Shown here piece after piece: positions 19,333 to 26,905 of a stretch of 64,000 nt of DNA (the stretch's first letter is position 1; the number at the start of each line of letters is the position of its first letter). The DNA comes from Streptococcus sp. oral taxon 056 str. F0418. Lineage in GTDB: Bacteria > Bacillota > Bacilli > Lactobacillales > Streptococcaceae. Location of the stretch: contig NZ_AFQU01000001.1 of NCBI RefSeq assembly GCF_000220065.1, positions 1,756,001-1,820,000 of the forward strand. Direction: 5' to 3'. Below the pieces are notes generated by a model. It saw only the letters and a list, made by a program, of their open reading frames with translations, ran no database searches and had not been told where the DNA came from. A program made the translations under genes and the position numbers.

Positions 19333-21313
19333 GCTAGCTCTTTCAAATCTTATTAAGAATCGCAGTTTGTATTATCCATTTGCTTTGGCGACGGTACTGG
19401 CAACAGCGATTTTGTATAGTTTTGTTTCACTGGCTCATAGCCCTAATATGGAGAGCTCTTATGGTGGTACAGCAGCTCGCATGACCTTGCAGTTTGGTAT
19501 CTATGTCATTCAGATTGCCGTCCTTATCCTCATCACCTATGCCAATAGCTTCGTCATGAAAAACCGTTCCCGAGAGTTGGGTGTCTATAGTCTGCTGGGC
19601 ATGGAGAAAAAGCATCTGCTAGTCATGACCTTCTTTGAACTCTGTGTCTTTTATCTGGCTACAGTTGGTCTGGGTATCTTGTCTGGCCTAACTTTAGATA
19701 AGATGCTCTACGCAGTCCTTTTGAAATTGATGGGAATGCCGGCAGTTCTTGCCTCGACCTTCCAATGGCAGAACATCTGGATGACTCTAGTCAGTCTAGG
19801 TGTCGCTTTTGCGGTGATTTTGTTGCTCAACTCTACGCGTCTTTTACGCTATAGCTCTCTTAACCTAATGAAAGAAAAGAAAGCAGGCGAAAAGAAGGGA
19901 CGCTTCCTTTTGCTACAAACTTTGCTTGGGCTCTTACTCATGGGTGTGGCTTATTATATGGCTTTGACTGTTACCAAACCTGTCGCTGCAATCGGCAATT
20001 TCTTTATAGCTGTGGTCATGGTTATTCTAGCGACCTATCTGCTTTTTAATGCAGGTTCGATTACACTATTACAATTTCTCAAAAAGCGCAAAGGCTACTA
20101 CTACAAAACGCAGAATTTCATTTCTGTTTCCAATCTTATCTCGCGGATGCGTAAAAATGCGGCAGGATTGGCAACTATCTCCATTCTATCTACCATGCTC
20201 TTAGTGACTCTGGTTGGTACAATCAATACCTATGTTGGGGGTCAGGATTATATTACTACCTTGCATCCAAAGGATTACAATGTCAGCATCGTCTTGCCGA
20301 AATCGACCGACCAGACGGAAGCTCTGTTGGACAAGGTCCAGCAAGTTGCACAGGAAACAGGTCTGAAGAAGCCAAACTATACTGCCTATCTCTACCAATC
20401 ATCCTTCATCATGAAACTAGCTGGTAATGATATTACTGTTCCAGCGCAAAGCGAGCTGGATTCGGATCCAAGTATCTTGACCAAGTCTGCTGGCACGATT
20501 ACGGTTATCAATCGTCAGGATTATGAAAAAATGACAGGGGAAAAGATAGACTTGGCAGACGATGAAACCCTTGTCTATGGAAAAAATATTTCCTTAAATA
20601 AGGACAAGCCTCTCCGAGTGAATGGCAAGGACTGGAAGATTAAGCAGATTTTACCGTCGAATTTCACGCATGGGGAAATCCCTAATCCAAACGACGTTGC
20701 CATGGAGCAGGGTCTCTATATGGTGGTCAATGATAGTAAAGAAGTAGGGCTTAATGTTGCACATTATTACTACATTGGAGTTGCTTCAGAGACTAAGGGC
20801 AGTAAGAAATTTGTCGAGCAAGTCCAGCTGGGACTGAGGGATACTTTGGATCAGGGACAGGCCCAAGATGGCAGCTACGCAATGGCTAGTGACCGTCATA
20901 GCGCAGAAAAGAGCTATCAGGAACTTACTGGAACCTTGCTCTTCATTGGTGTCTTCCTATCCGTTATTTTCCTTCTAGGAGCTGTTCTAGTGATTTACTA
21001 CAAGCAGATTTCTGAAGGCTATGAAGATCGTGATGGCTTTATCATCTTGCAAAAGGTTGGTCTTGATGAGAAGCAAACCAAACGTACCATACGTAAGCAA
21101 ATCGTAACAGTGTTCTTCTTACCACTTATTTTTGCTTTCTGTCATGTTGCAGCTGCTTTTCATATGCTCAGTTTGATTGTGGCGCTCTTAGGTGTGACCA
21201 ATACACCTTTGTTAATTCAGACAACCATTGCAACTTGTGGCGTCTTTTTACTGGTTTATATCTTAGTTTTCTTATTGACTTCACGAAGTTATCGCAGGAT
21301 TGTAGCAAGATAA
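19313..21313 (+). CDS. BceB-like ABC transporter permease, copy 1
   Basis: 666 residues from the ATG at 19313 (GAGGTG before it; a start at 19298 would add five residues). Typical BceB plan: one N-terminal span, a group of spans to about residue 300 with the FtsX-like MKNRSRELGVYSLLGM, a large outside domain (~310-540) that binds or senses the peptide, then three C-terminal spans with VIYYKQISEGYEDRDGF. The first ~25 residues match the second permease almost base for base, after which the two diverge strongly, mostly in the outside domain. Confidence 0.92.
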   Translation: MFKLTSKLALSNLIKNRSLYYPFALATVLATAILYSFVSLAHSPNMESSYGGTAARMTLQFGIYVIQIAVLILITYANSFVMKNRSRELGVYSLLGMEKKHLLVMTFFELCVFYLATVGLGILSGLTLDKMLYAVLLKLMGMPAVLASTFQWQNIWMTLVSLGVAFAVILLLNSTRLLRYSSLNLMKEKKAGEKKGRFLLLQTLLGLLLMGVAYYMALTVTKPVAAIGNFFIAVVMVILATYLLFNAGSITLLQFLKKRKGYYYKTQNFISVSNLISRMRKNAAGLATISILSTMLLVTLVGTINTYVGGQDYITTLHPKDYNVSIVLPKSTDQTEALLDKVQQVAQETGLKKPNYTAYLYQSSFIMKLAGNDITVPAQSELDSDPSILTKSAGTITVINRQDYEKMTGEKIDLADDETLVYGKNISLNKDKPLRVNGKDWKIKQILPSNFTHGEIPNPNDVAMEQGLYMVVNDSKEVGLNVAHYYYIGVASETKGSKKFVEQVQLGLRDTLDQGQAQDGSYAMASDRHSAEKSYQELTGTLLFIGVFLSVIFLLGAVLVIYYKQISEGYEDRDGFIILQKVGLDEKQTKRTIRKQIVTVFFLPLIFAFCHVAAAFHMLSLIVALLGVTNTPLLIQTTIATCGVFLLVYILVFLLTSRSYRRIVAR

Positions 21314-21317
21314 TTGA

Positions 21318-21377
21318 AGGCTGTGGGCCAAATTTTCATGATGATATTCATCATGGGAGTTTGCCCCAGCTTTTTTA
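21318..21377 (+). terminator. Terminator after the first bceAB
   Basis: GCTG.GGGC.AAA pairs with TTTGCCCCAGC around a second perfect stem CATGATGA-TAT-TCATCATG, followed by TTTTTT. Confidence 0.75.
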
Positions 21378-21391
21378 TATGGTGAGATTTT

Positions 21392-21461
21392 TACCGCTTG
21401 TCTTTTTTATGCTACCGCTTATCTAAAAAGCGGAGATTTTTTCAAGGAATCTTGTTATCAT
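21392..21461 (+). promoter_or_regulatory. LytTR-type direct repeat and promoter
   Basis: TACCGCTTGTCT at 21392 and TACCGCTTATCT at 21413 are spaced exactly 21 bp start to start, the spacing (9 bp + 12 bp) known for LytTR regulator sites in streptococci. A -10 (TATCAT, 21456-21461) follows with no good -35. The operon below encodes a LytTR protein, so autoregulation is likely. Confidence 0.65.
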
Positions 21462-21493
21462 GGGCTCATAAGTTAAAGATTGGAGAAAATATC

Positions 21494-22360
21494 ATGTTAG
21501 TCCAAGTAAAAAATCTGACCAAAGTTTATGGCGATAAGGTGGCAGTTAATAAACTCGATATTCAGATTGAGAGAGGAAGTTTTACAGCTATTCTAGGCCC
21601 TAATGGTGCAGGAAAGTCGACAACCATTCAGATGTTGATTGGACTTTTACAGCCGACATCAGGACAAATTACTTATGCAGAACAAACAAAGCTGGGGGTA
21701 GTCTTTCAAAATAGTGTGCTAGATGCCAATTTGACAGTAGTTGAAAATCTGCAAATTCGTGCCAAGCAGTACAAGCAGGTGAAAACAGGCAAGATTGAGC
21801 AGTTGATCGAGCAACTGGGGCTGACTAGCTTTGCCAAACAACGCTATGGGACACTTTCTGGCGGACAAAAAAGACGAGTCGATATTGCACGCGCTCTGCT
21901 CAATAGTCCCGATCTGCTTTTTTTAGATGAGCCAACGACAGGCTTGGATATCCAGACGCGCGAAAGCATCTGGGATCTTCTTAAGAAACTGCAACAAGAA
22001 GAAAAAATGACGATTGTATTAACAACACATTATCTAAATGAGGTCGATGATGCTGATCAGATTTATATTATAGATCATGGTCGCCTTATTGCAGAGGGGG
22101 CAGCTGATGCTATTAAGGCTCGCTATGCACAACATGTCCTACGCATCGTCAGTCAACAGGCTGATAGAGTCAAGCAAATTGTAGAGATGGAAAATGGGTA
22201 TGAAGAAGTGGGGAAAGGAGTTTTTCTTTTTTATCCCGAGACGACGAGACAAGCTTTGGAATTATTAGAGCAGCTAGGTCTATATATTCAGCATTTTGAA
22301 TTTCATCCTGGGACGATGGATGATGCTTTTATGGCAATAACAGGAAGAGAGGTACGGTAA
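21494..22360 (+). CDS. ABC transporter ATPase (DrrA/CcmA type)
   Basis: 288 residues from ATG at 21494 (GGAG 8 bp before). Walker A LGPNGAGKST, signature LSGGQKRRVDIARAL, Walker B LLFLDEPTTGLD and the switch His in TTHYLNE are present. The C-terminal extension (HVLRIVSQQ... to MDDAFMAITGREVR) is typical of ABC-2 exporters for drugs or peptides. The permease starts one base after its stop codon. The unit continues with a LytTR regulator and a DUF3021 membrane protein, the usual make-up of LytTR regulatory loci in streptococci. Confidence 0.9.
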   Translation: MLVQVKNLTKVYGDKVAVNKLDIQIERGSFTAILGPNGAGKSTTIQMLIGLLQPTSGQITYAEQTKLGVVFQNSVLDANLTVVENLQIRAKQYKQVKTGKIEQLIEQLGLTSFAKQRYGTLSGGQKRRVDIARALLNSPDLLFLDEPTTGLDIQTRESIWDLLKKLQQEEKMTIVLTTHYLNEVDDADQIYIIDHGRLIAEGAADAIKARYAQHVLRIVSQQADRVKQIVEMENGYEEVGKGVFLFYPETTRQALELLEQLGLYIQHFEFHPGTMDDAFMAITGREVR

Positions 22361-23227
22361 ATGTTGGCATTAGTAAAGAGAAATTTCTTGCTTTATTTTA
22401 GAAATCGTAGTGGAGTCATCCACTCCTTATTTGGTGCGATTATTCCTTTTGTTTTATATTTGGTTTTTTTAGGGAATAATATGAAAAAAGCATGGTCAAT
22501 TGGTGGTGATCTTGTTGGATTACTGGATTTTTGGCTAATTGGTGGGACCTTGGCTGTTACAGCGTTGACAACAACTTTATCTGCTTTATCGCAGGCAACA
22601 AAAGACCGCGAAAACAGAGTGACTGATGATCTCTTTATTACTGATTTAGGTCAATGGGGGCTTCAAACGAGCTATCTCATGAGCAGTATTTTGATTGGTT
22701 TTTGTATGCAGCTTTTTATGTTTGTCCTTATGACAGTTTATTTCATGATAACAGATCAGATCGTTTTTGATTGGGGTCTGGTTTGGGAGTTGTTCATGTT
22801 ACTACTTTTCAATAGCTTTCTATCGACCTTGGTTAATGCCTTGTTTATTCACTATTTCAAATCAGTGGATAGTTTGGGAAGATTCGCAACCATAGTTGGT
22901 ACTGCCTCAGGATTCCTAGTTGGCACCTATATCCCTATCGGCACATTACCAAATTTTGCTCAATTTTTGATGAAACTCACTCCATCTAGCTACATAGCCT
23001 CTCTCTTTAGACAAGTCTTGATGGGGAATGACCTGACAAATATATTTAGAGGAAATTCTCTTGCTCAAGAACAATTTGAGAAGTCTATGGGTGTTCGTTT
23101 AGAATGGCAGGAACTCTTGACAAGGCAAGAAACTTACTATATAGTGGGAGTGATTATAGTAGTTGTTGCTATCCTATGGTTTTTACAAAACATGACTAGC
23201 CATCGCAAATTGAATGTAAAAGCTTAG
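22361..23227 (+). CDS. ABC-2 type transporter permease
   Basis: 288 residues with six hydrophobic segments. The conserved turn GTYIPIGTLPNFAQFLMKLTPSSY in the second half marks the ABC-2 membrane subunit. Works with the ATPase just upstream, probably exporting a hydrophobic compound or peptide. The substrate is unknown; immunity to a bacteriocin is one option, since LytTR/DUF3021 loci in S. mutans control bacteriocin and competence genes. Confidence 0.88.
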   Translation: MLALVKRNFLLYFRNRSGVIHSLFGAIIPFVLYLVFLGNNMKKAWSIGGDLVGLLDFWLIGGTLAVTALTTTLSALSQATKDRENRVTDDLFITDLGQWGLQTSYLMSSILIGFCMQLFMFVLMTVYFMITDQIVFDWGLVWELFMLLLFNSFLSTLVNALFIHYFKSVDSLGRFATIVGTASGFLVGTYIPIGTLPNFAQFLMKLTPSSYIASLFRQVLMGNDLTNIFRGNSLAQEQFEKSMGVRLEWQELLTRQETYYIVGVIIVVVAILWFLQNMTSHRKLNVKA

Positions 23228-23254
23228 TATCAATGAACAAAAGGAGCCATCACT

Positions 23255-23710
23255 TTGCAGACCAAATTCGAACCAGTTCCAGGTATTTCTGCCAATGATC
23301 CGTTGGTTATTATTCAAGCAGAACAGTTAGAAGCAGAAGCTAAGGATATTCTTGATTATTTACATCAATACAAATCTCTCCCAAGTGGAGTCCTCCCTAT
23401 CAAGTCAGATGATAAACTCATTATGTTGAAGACAGACGATATTATCCTAGCAGATATTAATCAGACGACTCTGATGGTCTATAGTACAGATGGTATCTAT
23501 ACAACGACAGAGACATTGACTCGTTTTCAACAACGTCTCAATAGTCGGAATTTTATTCAGGTGTCGCGACATGCGGTCATTAATATCGACCATTTAGAGT
23601 CTTTATCTGATAGTTTTTCGGGCAATATGACTGCCAAGCTGACTCATAAAATCAAAACAGATGTCAGTCGTCGCTATGTCAAATCGTTGATGGATTATCT
23701 AGGAATTTAG
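23255..23710 (+). CDS. LytTR DNA-binding regulator (TTG start)
   Basis: 151 residues. The C-terminal ~95 residues are a LytTR domain (IMLKTDDIILADINQTTLMVYS ... RNFIQVSRHAVINIDHLE); the N-terminal ~50 carry no receiver domain. The start is TTG at 23255, chosen because AAGGAG lies 9 bp before it. In LytTR regulatory systems such as HdrR/HdrM and BrsR/BrsM of S. mutans, a membrane partner encoded next door holds the regulator inactive; here the gene at 23721 is that partner. The probable binding site is the 21-bp-spaced repeat at 21392. Confidence 0.88.
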   Translation: MQTKFEPVPGISANDPLVIIQAEQLEAEAKDILDYLHQYKSLPSGVLPIKSDDKLIMLKTDDIILADINQTTLMVYSTDGIYTTTETLTRFQQRLNSRNFIQVSRHAVINIDHLESLSDSFSGNMTAKLTHKIKTDVSRRYVKSLMDYLGI

Positions 23711-23720
23711 GAGGTAAGCT

Positions 23721-24137
23721 ATGAACCTAAAAAAATGGTTGCACCACATATTGTCTGGTATCCGAACGGGTAGTACAGTCTATCTGATTGTCCTTGCCCT
23801 TTCTATTCAAAAATCAGCACCAACGATCGGAAATATTATTAGTGTCTTTTTTCTGAGTGGCTTAATTGGGATGCTTGGCCCACTATTTGATATTTTTGAT
23901 GAACGTTTTGCTCATTCTACTTTATTACTGTTTCACTTTTTAGCAGTTACAGGTTTGGTTTGCGTTTTTATGCTATATAATTCCTGGGGCATTTTACTTA
24001 TCAAATGGCAATTTTGGCTGAATTTTATCTTAATTTATCTTTTTGTCTGGTTGTTTATCTATCTAGATACAAATGTAAAAACTAAAAAGATTAACAAAGT
24101 TTTGGACAAGCGTCGCTTAAAAAAGAATCTGAAATAA
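23721..24137 (+). CDS. DUF3021 membrane protein (inhibitor partner of the LytTR regulator)
   Basis: 138 residues with four hydrophobic spans (about 17-30, 35-52, 68-85 and 92-115) and a Lys/Arg-rich C-terminus, the DUF3021 plan. Lies 10 bp after the LytTR gene with its own GGAGG site. By analogy with HdrM and BrsM it would sequester the regulator at the membrane until a stress or density signal releases it. That function is inferred from the pairing. Confidence 0.85.
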   Translation: MNLKKWLHHILSGIRTGSTVYLIVLALSIQKSAPTIGNIISVFFLSGLIGMLGPLFDIFDERFAHSTLLLFHFLAVTGLVCVFMLYNSWGILLIKWQFWLNFILIYLFVWLFIYLDTNVKTKKINKVLDKRRLKKNLK

Positions 24138-24152
24138 TATCAGGTTCTTTTT
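24118..24152. terminator. Terminator overlapping the DUF3021 stop
   Basis: AAAAAGAA.CTGA pairs with TCAG.TTCTTTTTT across the stop codon; A-run and T-run on either side. Confidence 0.75.
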
Positions 24153-24154
24153 TC

Positions 24155-24214
24155 TTGACAAATGATTTATAAATGATAAAATATGAATGAATATAAAATA
24201 ATATTCACTCATTT
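24155..24214 (+). promoter_or_regulatory. tetR promoter with TetR-type operator
   Basis: TTGACA (24155-24160), 16 bp, TAAAAT (24177-24182), then an inverted repeat GAATGAATA ... TATTCACTCAT at 24184-24213. The same motif recurs at 24833-24866. Confidence 0.7.
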
Positions 24215-24237
24215 ATTCTTGATAGAAAGAGGAATTC

Positions 24238-24807
24238 TTGATGGATAAAAAATCGGCTTTATTGACAGCTGCTAGAGAAGTCTTTGCAGAAAAAGGATAC
24301 AAAAAGACGAATATCTCAGATATTACAAGCCGTGCTTTGATGGCGGTCGGATCTTTTTACAACTATTATCCTTCTAAGGAAGCTATTTTCCTAGATGTCT
24401 ATGTGGCGGAAAACAGTCGCGTACGTGAGGCAATTATGCAGCGTGTGGATTGGCAGGGAGATCCTGAGGCAGTCGTTGAAGAGCTATTTGCCATGACTTT
24501 TGAGCTAGTTTCACCTAATAAAATCTTGGCTGAATGGAACAAACCAGGAATTTCTCAACTCTTGCGAGACTACTATTATCAAGATGCTGGCCAAGAAGTC
24601 AATGCTTTTCATCAGTTTCTGATAAAGACTTTCAGTCAGCGCTTGCAGGAAGAAGGTTTTTCAGAGGAGAAAATTACGGAGATTATGAAGGTCTATGATC
24701 TGATTTATTACATCGACATGCATGTAACAGATCAAGAATTTTCAGGCTATTTTGACAGCCTCGAAACTCTGGTAAAATATTTTGTTAGAGGAATTTTTTC
24801 AAAATAA
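24238..24807 (+). CDS. TetR family transcriptional repressor
   Basis: 189 residues. The N-terminal helix-turn-helix is classical: LLTAAREVFAEKGYKKTNISDI followed by VGSFYNYYPSKEAIFLDVY (residues ~5-60). The C-terminal ligand domain has no clear relative. Preceded and followed by matching GAATGAATA inverted repeats, so it most likely represses itself and the small operon at 24887-25695. RBS GAGG before ATG. The inducer is unknown. Confidence 0.9.
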   Translation: MMDKKSALLTAAREVFAEKGYKKTNISDITSRALMAVGSFYNYYPSKEAIFLDVYVAENSRVREAIMQRVDWQGDPEAVVEELFAMTFELVSPNKILAEWNKPGISQLLRDYYYQDAGQEVNAFHQFLIKTFSQRLQEEGFSEEKITEIMKVYDLIYYIDMHVTDQEFSGYFDSLETLVKYFVRGIFSK

Positions 24808-24822
24808 TAAAAGTTCCTTTTC

Positions 24823-24866
24823 TTGAAGATTGATATGAATGAATATATAAAACTATTCATTCATTC
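24823..24866 (+). promoter_or_regulatory. Second TetR-type operator and promoter
   Basis: TTGAAG (24823-24828), 17 bp, TATAAA (24846-24851). The -10 lies inside the inverted repeat TGAATGAATA ... TATTCATTCATTC (24834-24866), the same motif as before tetR. Confidence 0.7.
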
Positions 24867-24886
24867 CAAAAAAGGAGGTGATTAAC

Positions 24887-24961
24887 ATGTCAGACACTTT
24901 AAAAATAGAAGGGAGATCAATCCGATTATACAAGGAAAAAGAAATTAATTTTCTAAAATGA
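24887..24961 (+). CDS. Possible 24-residue peptide under TetR control
   Basis: ATG at 24887 to TGA at 24961, with an almost perfect Shine-Dalgarno sequence (AAAGGAGGTGA) 5 bp before it. The product begins MSDTLKIEGRSIRLY and is hydrophilic, charged and without a signal peptide. I do not recognise it. It could be a true small protein, a leader peptide for the membrane gene 50 bp downstream, or the start of a lost longer gene. The strength of the ribosome binding site is the main support. Confidence 0.5.
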   Translation: MSDTLKIEGRSIRLYKEKEINFLK

Positions 24962-25011
24962 ATGAAGAATAGGAAGTGAGGAAAATAATGAGTAAACAAG
25001 GAGGACATAGC

Positions 25012-25338
25012 ATGAGTGGGATGACAATTTTAGGCATCTGTATGATAGCGATAGGTATTTTGATTGTTGCCTATGGCGGAGTGACGGTCGGTTTTAATTT
25101 TAGTTTGGACTTTCAGAGCTTTTTATTGGGAGGGTTGATTGTTGCCTTTCTTGGAATGGCTTTGATTCCGCTTCTTCCGATTGCTTGTAAAGTAGGTGGC
25201 TTGGCTTTAGTAAGCTTGTTATCTATTGTCTATATTCATAGTATGCCAAATGATTTTGAGTTGATGATGAAGCTCGTTGCGGATGTAGCAATCTTAGGGT
25301 TTTCAGCTTGGATTATGCTGTTGTTTTTGAGAAAGTAG
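25012..25338 (+). CDS. Small four-span membrane protein of unknown function
   Basis: 108 residues from ATG at 25012, chosen because AAGGAGG lies 8 bp before it; ATG 24988 or GTG 24976 would add 8 or 12 residues. Four hydrophobic segments (about 4-24, 32-52, 55-75 and 85-104) with very short loops. No family recognised. Part of the TetR-controlled unit: the NrdI-like gene starts 9 bp after its stop. Confidence 0.7.
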   Translation: MSGMTILGICMIAIGILIVAYGGVTVGFNFSLDFQSFLLGGLIVAFLGMALIPLLPIACKVGGLALVSLLSIVYIHSMPNDFELMMKLVADVAILGFSAWIMLLFLRK

Positions 25339-25347
25339 GAGAAAGAT

Positions 25348-25695
25348 ATGATTATTGTCTATGATTCTAATACAGGAGTTGGCAAACGGTTTGCAGAATC
25401 CCTAGGGTATCCGACTCAGTCTATCAAAGAGAAGTTGGATGCTCCTTGTATCTTGATTACCCGCAATGCAGGTGCTGGGAAAATACCGTGGTCGACCAAG
25501 AGTTTTATCAAGAAACACCAAGGTTTGATTAAAGGATTTGTCAATAATGGTGATTCTATCAAGCATGGAAAGACCTATTGTGGAGCCACACCTTTGATAA
25601 TTGAAAAATACGGTTTAGTGCATATTCGCAATATTGACCAAGGTGGCAATGACGAGGATATTCAAGCGGTACAAGAGTTTTTAGAAAGCTGTTAG
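25348..25695 (+). CDS. NrdI-like flavodoxin, copy 2
   Basis: 115 residues beginning MIIVYDSNTGVGKRFA, a flavin-phosphate loop. Shares with the copy at 16887 the blocks PTQS, PCIL.TRN, G.IPW.TK.FIKK, GFV.N and YCGAT. Related to NrdI, the flavodoxin of class Ib ribonucleotide reductase, but there is no nrdEF next to it. It ends a TetR-controlled unit and is followed by the BceR-type promoter of the second transporter. RBS GGAG 7 bp before ATG. Confidence 0.75.
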   Translation: MIIVYDSNTGVGKRFAESLGYPTQSIKEKLDAPCILITRNAGAGKIPWSTKSFIKKHQGLIKGFVNNGDSIKHGKTYCGATPLIIEKYGLVHIRNIDQGGNDEDIQAVQEFLESC

Positions 25696-25847
25696 TGAAA
25701 AATATAGTGTAAAAATCTCGTTCAATTTTTGACGACTCATGATAACAGGAGGATGCTTCTTTTCTTCCTACTAAAAACGAAAGGAAGAAGTTGCTGTCGA
25801 TTTGAATGCTTCAGTGAGGGCTTGCTCTAGCTACTATATGATAAAAT

Positions 25848-25879
25848 AAAATCAAGGGTGTAAAAATCTCTTGATTTTT
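25848..25879 (+). terminator. Possible terminator after the NrdI-like gene
   Basis: AAATCAAG ... CTTGATTTTT with a ~13-base loop, ending just before the BceR-type box. The 150 bp before it (25696-25847) hold no gene I can recognise. Confidence 0.6.
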
Positions 25880-25884
25880 CTTAT

Positions 25885-25958
25885 CTTACAAAACTGTAAG
25901 GTTAATCTTCAAAATGAAAGGTTATGTTATGGAAGTTGAGCTTTTAATTCGATAGAAT
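25885..25958 (+). promoter_or_regulatory. BceR-type promoter C, upstream of the small gene and second bceAB
   Basis: Box CTTACA-AAAC-TGTAAG (25885-25900). A TGAAAG half-site begins 20 bp after the first TGTAA (25915). The -10 TAGAAT is at 25953-25958, 53 bp from the box end. GAAAGGTTATGTTATGG is shared with promoter A. Confidence 0.75.
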
Positions 25959-25987
25959 AGATGTATCAAATGAAGGAAGTGATACAA

Positions 25988-26116
25988 ATGAAATTATTCA
26001 AAATCTTAAAACATAAAGAAAAACAGATGTTTCATCCTAGTCGCAAAGAAATCGAATTGACAAAGTTTGGCTATGAAGTTAGTCAATCCGCTCAACAGCT
26101 ATACGTAGGATTTTAA
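25988..26116 (+). CDS. 42-residue small protein upstream of bceA
   Basis: ATG at 25988 with GGAAGTGA ~7 bp before it; TAA at 26116, 12 bp before bceA. The product is basic at the N-terminus (MKLFKILKHKEKQMFHPSRK) and ends SQSAQQLYVGF, with no membrane span. It is first in the transcript driven by promoter C. The partial copy at 18457-18540 differs within the shared 24 codons only at synonymous positions, which argues that it is translated. Unknown function; its position suggests an accessory or signalling part of the BceAB module. Confidence 0.65.
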   Translation: MKLFKILKHKEKQMFHPSRKEIELTKFGYEVSQSAQQLYVGF

Positions 26117-26128
26117 AAAGGAGAAAAG

Positions 26129-26905
26129 ATGACACTACTAGATGTACAACATGTGAAAAAAGTTTATAAAACACGCTTCCAAGGCAATCAAGTCGAAGCG
26201 CTTAAAGATATCCATTTTACAGTGGATGAGGGCGACTATGTAGCCATCATGGGTGAGTCAGGCTCAGGAAAGTCGACACTCCTCAATATCTTGGCTATGC
26301 TAGATAAGCCAACAGAAGGGCAAGTTTACCTGAACGGAACCGATACAGCGACCATCAAAAATAGCCAAGCTTCAAGCTTTCGTCGTGAAAAGCTGGGCTT
26401 TGTCTTCCAGGATTTCAACTTGCTGGATACCTTGTCTGTAAAAGATAATATCCTCTTGCCATTGGTCTTGTCCCGTCGCCCCATCACAGAAATGATGAAA
26501 AAGTTGGTCGTGACATGTAACGATTTGGGGATTAATAGTCTGCAAGAGAAGTATCCATACGAGATTTCAGGAGGACAGAAGCAACGGGTAGCGGTTGCGC
26601 GTGCCATCACCACAGATCCAGAGATTTTGTTAGCGGATGAGCCAACAGGAGCGTTAGATTCTAAATCTTCCGCCGCTCTTTTAGATGTTTTTGATGACAT
26701 CAATGACCGAGGACAAACCATTCTCATGGTGACCCACTCAACGTCAGCAGCAAGCAGAGCAAAGCGTGTACTCTTTATCAAGGATGGAATTCTTTATAAT
26801 CAGATTTTCCGAGGAGATAAGACGGAACGCCAGATGTTCCAAGAGATTTCAGATACTTTGACCGTTATGGCAAGTGAGGTGGGTGACTATGTTCAAACTA
26901 ACTAG
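26129..26905 (+). CDS. BceA-like ABC transporter ATPase, copy 2
   Basis: 258 residues, nearly identical to the ATPase at 18553; the visible protein changes include Lys to Glu near residue 35 (VDKGD/VDEGD), Phe to Tyr in VFLNG/VYLNG and Ile to Thr in RAIIT/RAITT. All nucleotide-binding motifs are intact. The matching block runs without gaps at a constant offset of 7576 bp from 18465 to about 19390, which points to recent duplication or gene conversion. Overlaps its permease by 17 bp. Confidence 0.93.
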   Translation: MTLLDVQHVKKVYKTRFQGNQVEALKDIHFTVDEGDYVAIMGESGSGKSTLLNILAMLDKPTEGQVYLNGTDTATIKNSQASSFRREKLGFVFQDFNLLDTLSVKDNILLPLVLSRRPITEMMKKLVVTCNDLGINSLQEKYPYEISGGQKQRVAVARAITTDPEILLADEPTGALDSKSSAALLDVFDDINDRGQTILMVTHSTSAASRAKRVLFIKDGILYNQIFRGDKTERQMFQEISDTLTVMASEVGDYVQTN

